Below are positions 54,187-55,014 of a stretch of 55,014 nt of DNA, in pieces (position 1 is the stretch's first letter; the number at the start of each line of letters is the position of its first letter). The DNA is from Bordetella parapertussis (GTDB taxonomy: Bacteria; Pseudomonadota; Gammaproteobacteria; Burkholderiales; SG8-39), in NCBI GenBank assembly GCA_945861875.1, contig CAMAWC010000014.1, forward strand, positions 1 to 55,014. Direction: 5' to 3'. The translations under genes and the position numbers were made by a program. The notes beneath the pieces were generated by a model, which was given only the letters and a program-made list of their open reading frames with translations, ran no database searches and was not told the origin of the DNA.

Positions 54187-54249
54187 TTAGTCGCTGCTAA
54201 CCGCGGTACCGGGATCGCCTTCGTCGTTAAAGGTATGGGCTTTCGCCAT
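54187..54249 (-). CDS. Possible 20-residue micropeptide upstream of the hydrolase
   Basis: An ATG at 54249 with AAGGA nine bases upstream opens a 20-codon frame encoding a hydrophilic peptide (MAKAHTFNDEGDPGT and a serine/aspartate tail), ending with TAA 10 bp before the hydrolase start. The ribosome-binding site and close spacing suggest translational coupling or a leader peptide. The length is short enough to arise by chance, and I know no homologue. It is given as a candidate only. Confidence 0.25.
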   Translation of the reverse strand: MAKAHTFNDEGDPGTAVSSD

Positions 54250-54420
54250 GTTAGCGAGTCCTTACATGTCGGGTTGATGCGGGGCTTAAATTCGCCGTTT
54301 TGAGACCTGCCATACGAGCGCAAGCCCCCGTTCCTGTTGCCGATTTTACACACATCCCTGCCGCGGACGCGTGGCCGACGTGCCTCCACTTGTGGTGTCT
54401 TCGGGCCTCCTTCGGCAAGT

Positions 54421-54449
54421 TTGACAGGGACACCAAAACTCTTCATAAT
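54421..54449 (+). promoter_or_regulatory. Strong promoter of the tRNA-tuf cluster
   Basis: A perfect -35 TTGACA (54421-54426) and -10 CATAAT (54444-54449) are separated by exactly 17 bp. The start of transcription would be near 54456, just before the tRNA-Tyr 5' end at 54463. Confidence 0.88.
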
Positions 54450-54462
54450 CAGCGGTTTCGCT

Positions 54463-54548
54463 GGAGGGGTGCCCGAGTGGTTAAAGGGGGCAGACTGTAA
54501 ATCTGTTGGCTTACGCCTACGTTGGTTCGAATCCAACCTCCTCCACCA
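54463..54548 (+). tRNA. tRNA-Tyr (anticodon GTA)
   Basis: The 86-nt class II tRNA has acceptor strands GGAGGGG and CTCCTCC, anticodon GTA at 54497-54499, a long variable arm, T-loop GTTCGAATC and an encoded CCA end. Confidence 0.97.
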
Positions 54549-54602
54549 CAGGCCTTTTTTTGAAAAGCATGTGGGTTTTTGGCGAAGTGGGGATGGCGGA
54601 AC

Positions 54603-54676
54603 GCGGGTGTAGCTCAATGGTAGAGCAGAAGCCTTCCAAGCTTATGACGAGGGTTCGATTCCCTTCACCCGCTCCA
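54603..54676 (+). tRNA. tRNA-Gly (anticodon TCC)
   Basis: The 74-nt tRNA has acceptor strands GCGGGTG and CACCCGC, anticodon TCC at 54635-54637, T-loop GTTCGATTC and an encoded CCA end. Confidence 0.97.
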
Positions 54677-54746
54677 GCGGCAAGCAGTACGGCGCGGTAC
54701 GGGAGGGAAGGCGACCCGGGCGGCGAAAGCAGGTTTTTAGAATATC

Positions 54747-54821
<75 letters not shown>

Positions 54822-54868
54822 CGGATTTTTTTGATGGTTTTTTTGTCGACTTAACAGGGTAAGAGATC

Positions 54869-55014
<146 letters not shown>

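Noticed and set aside
53475-54617. 380-codon version of the alpha/beta hydrolase
   Set aside because: The extra 147 codons run antisense through the tRNA-Tyr gene and give the familiar spurious translation of tRNA DNA. ATG 54176 opens the conserved domain.

Overview
This is a GC-rich chromosomal window from a betaproteobacterium, probably Burkholderiales in the broad sense or a Rhodocyclaceae-like relative. Supporting signs are the closing tRNA-Tyr/tRNA-Gly/tRNA-Thr/tuf cluster, an RibBA with a degenerate cyclohydrolase half, a Bug-type solute receptor, an intracellular PHB depolymerase with a cysteine nucleophile, and many ATGA-type overlaps between operon genes. I see no transposase, integrase, phage gene or CRISPR array. 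The species cannot be fixed from the sequence alone.

Layout. 1-2039: 3' end of a FAD monooxygenase, then a repeat-rich patch holding an RND efflux-pump remnant and an AbrB/PemK-type toxin-antitoxin pair behind a twin-palindrome operator. 2040-6145 (+): housekeeping genes ribBA-ribH-nusB-thiL-pgpA-pncC. 6373-14466 (-): a Zn-ribbon membrane protein, then an apparent catabolic operon (exporter, acyl-CoA ligase, crotonase-like protein, SDR, intradiol dioxygenase, carboxymuconolactone decarboxylase-like protein, MFS transporter). 14610-20719: a small winged-helix protein, a hemerythrin behind an FNR-like box, a hybrid PAS kinase with a LuxR-type regulator, and glnS. 20899-24393 (+): an exported esterase and a paaY/HpcH-aldolase/enoyl-CoA hydratase set. 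24422-30866 (+): cobalamin riboswitch, btuBCDF and cobQ. 31108-37586 (+): a two-subunit NAD-linked formate dehydrogenase (diaphorase subunit fused NuoE-NuoF) followed by formate-tetrahydrofolate ligase. 37708-43133 (+): MFS transporter, fadD, DMT transporter, phaZ. 43169-54176: small membrane and exported proteins, Bcr-type exporter, FAH-family hydrolase, Bug receptor, ChaC, HutD-like protein, a giant indolepyruvate ferredoxin oxidoreductase and an alpha/beta hydrolase. 54421-55014 (+): tRNA promoter, three tRNAs and the start of tuf.

How the genes work together. The profile is a metabolically flexible heterotroph: aromatic and acyl-CoA degradation, PHB mobilisation, formate oxidation to NADH and CO2 or assimilation onto tetrahydrofolate, and scavenging of vitamin B12 under riboswitch control. 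FNR-like palindromes sit upstream of both the hemerythrin and the formate dehydrogenase, which suggests oxygen- or redox-responsive control.

The least explained material is intergenic: heptameric tandem repeats that carry stop or start codons at gene junctions, a dispersed hairpin family with a CTGGAAA-type arm, and a 112-bp compound palindrome next to glnS. The 7-14 kb catabolic operon has an SDR and a crotonase that both lack canonical catalytic residues, so its substrate is unknown. I found no clear case of a wholly new defence or mobile system.
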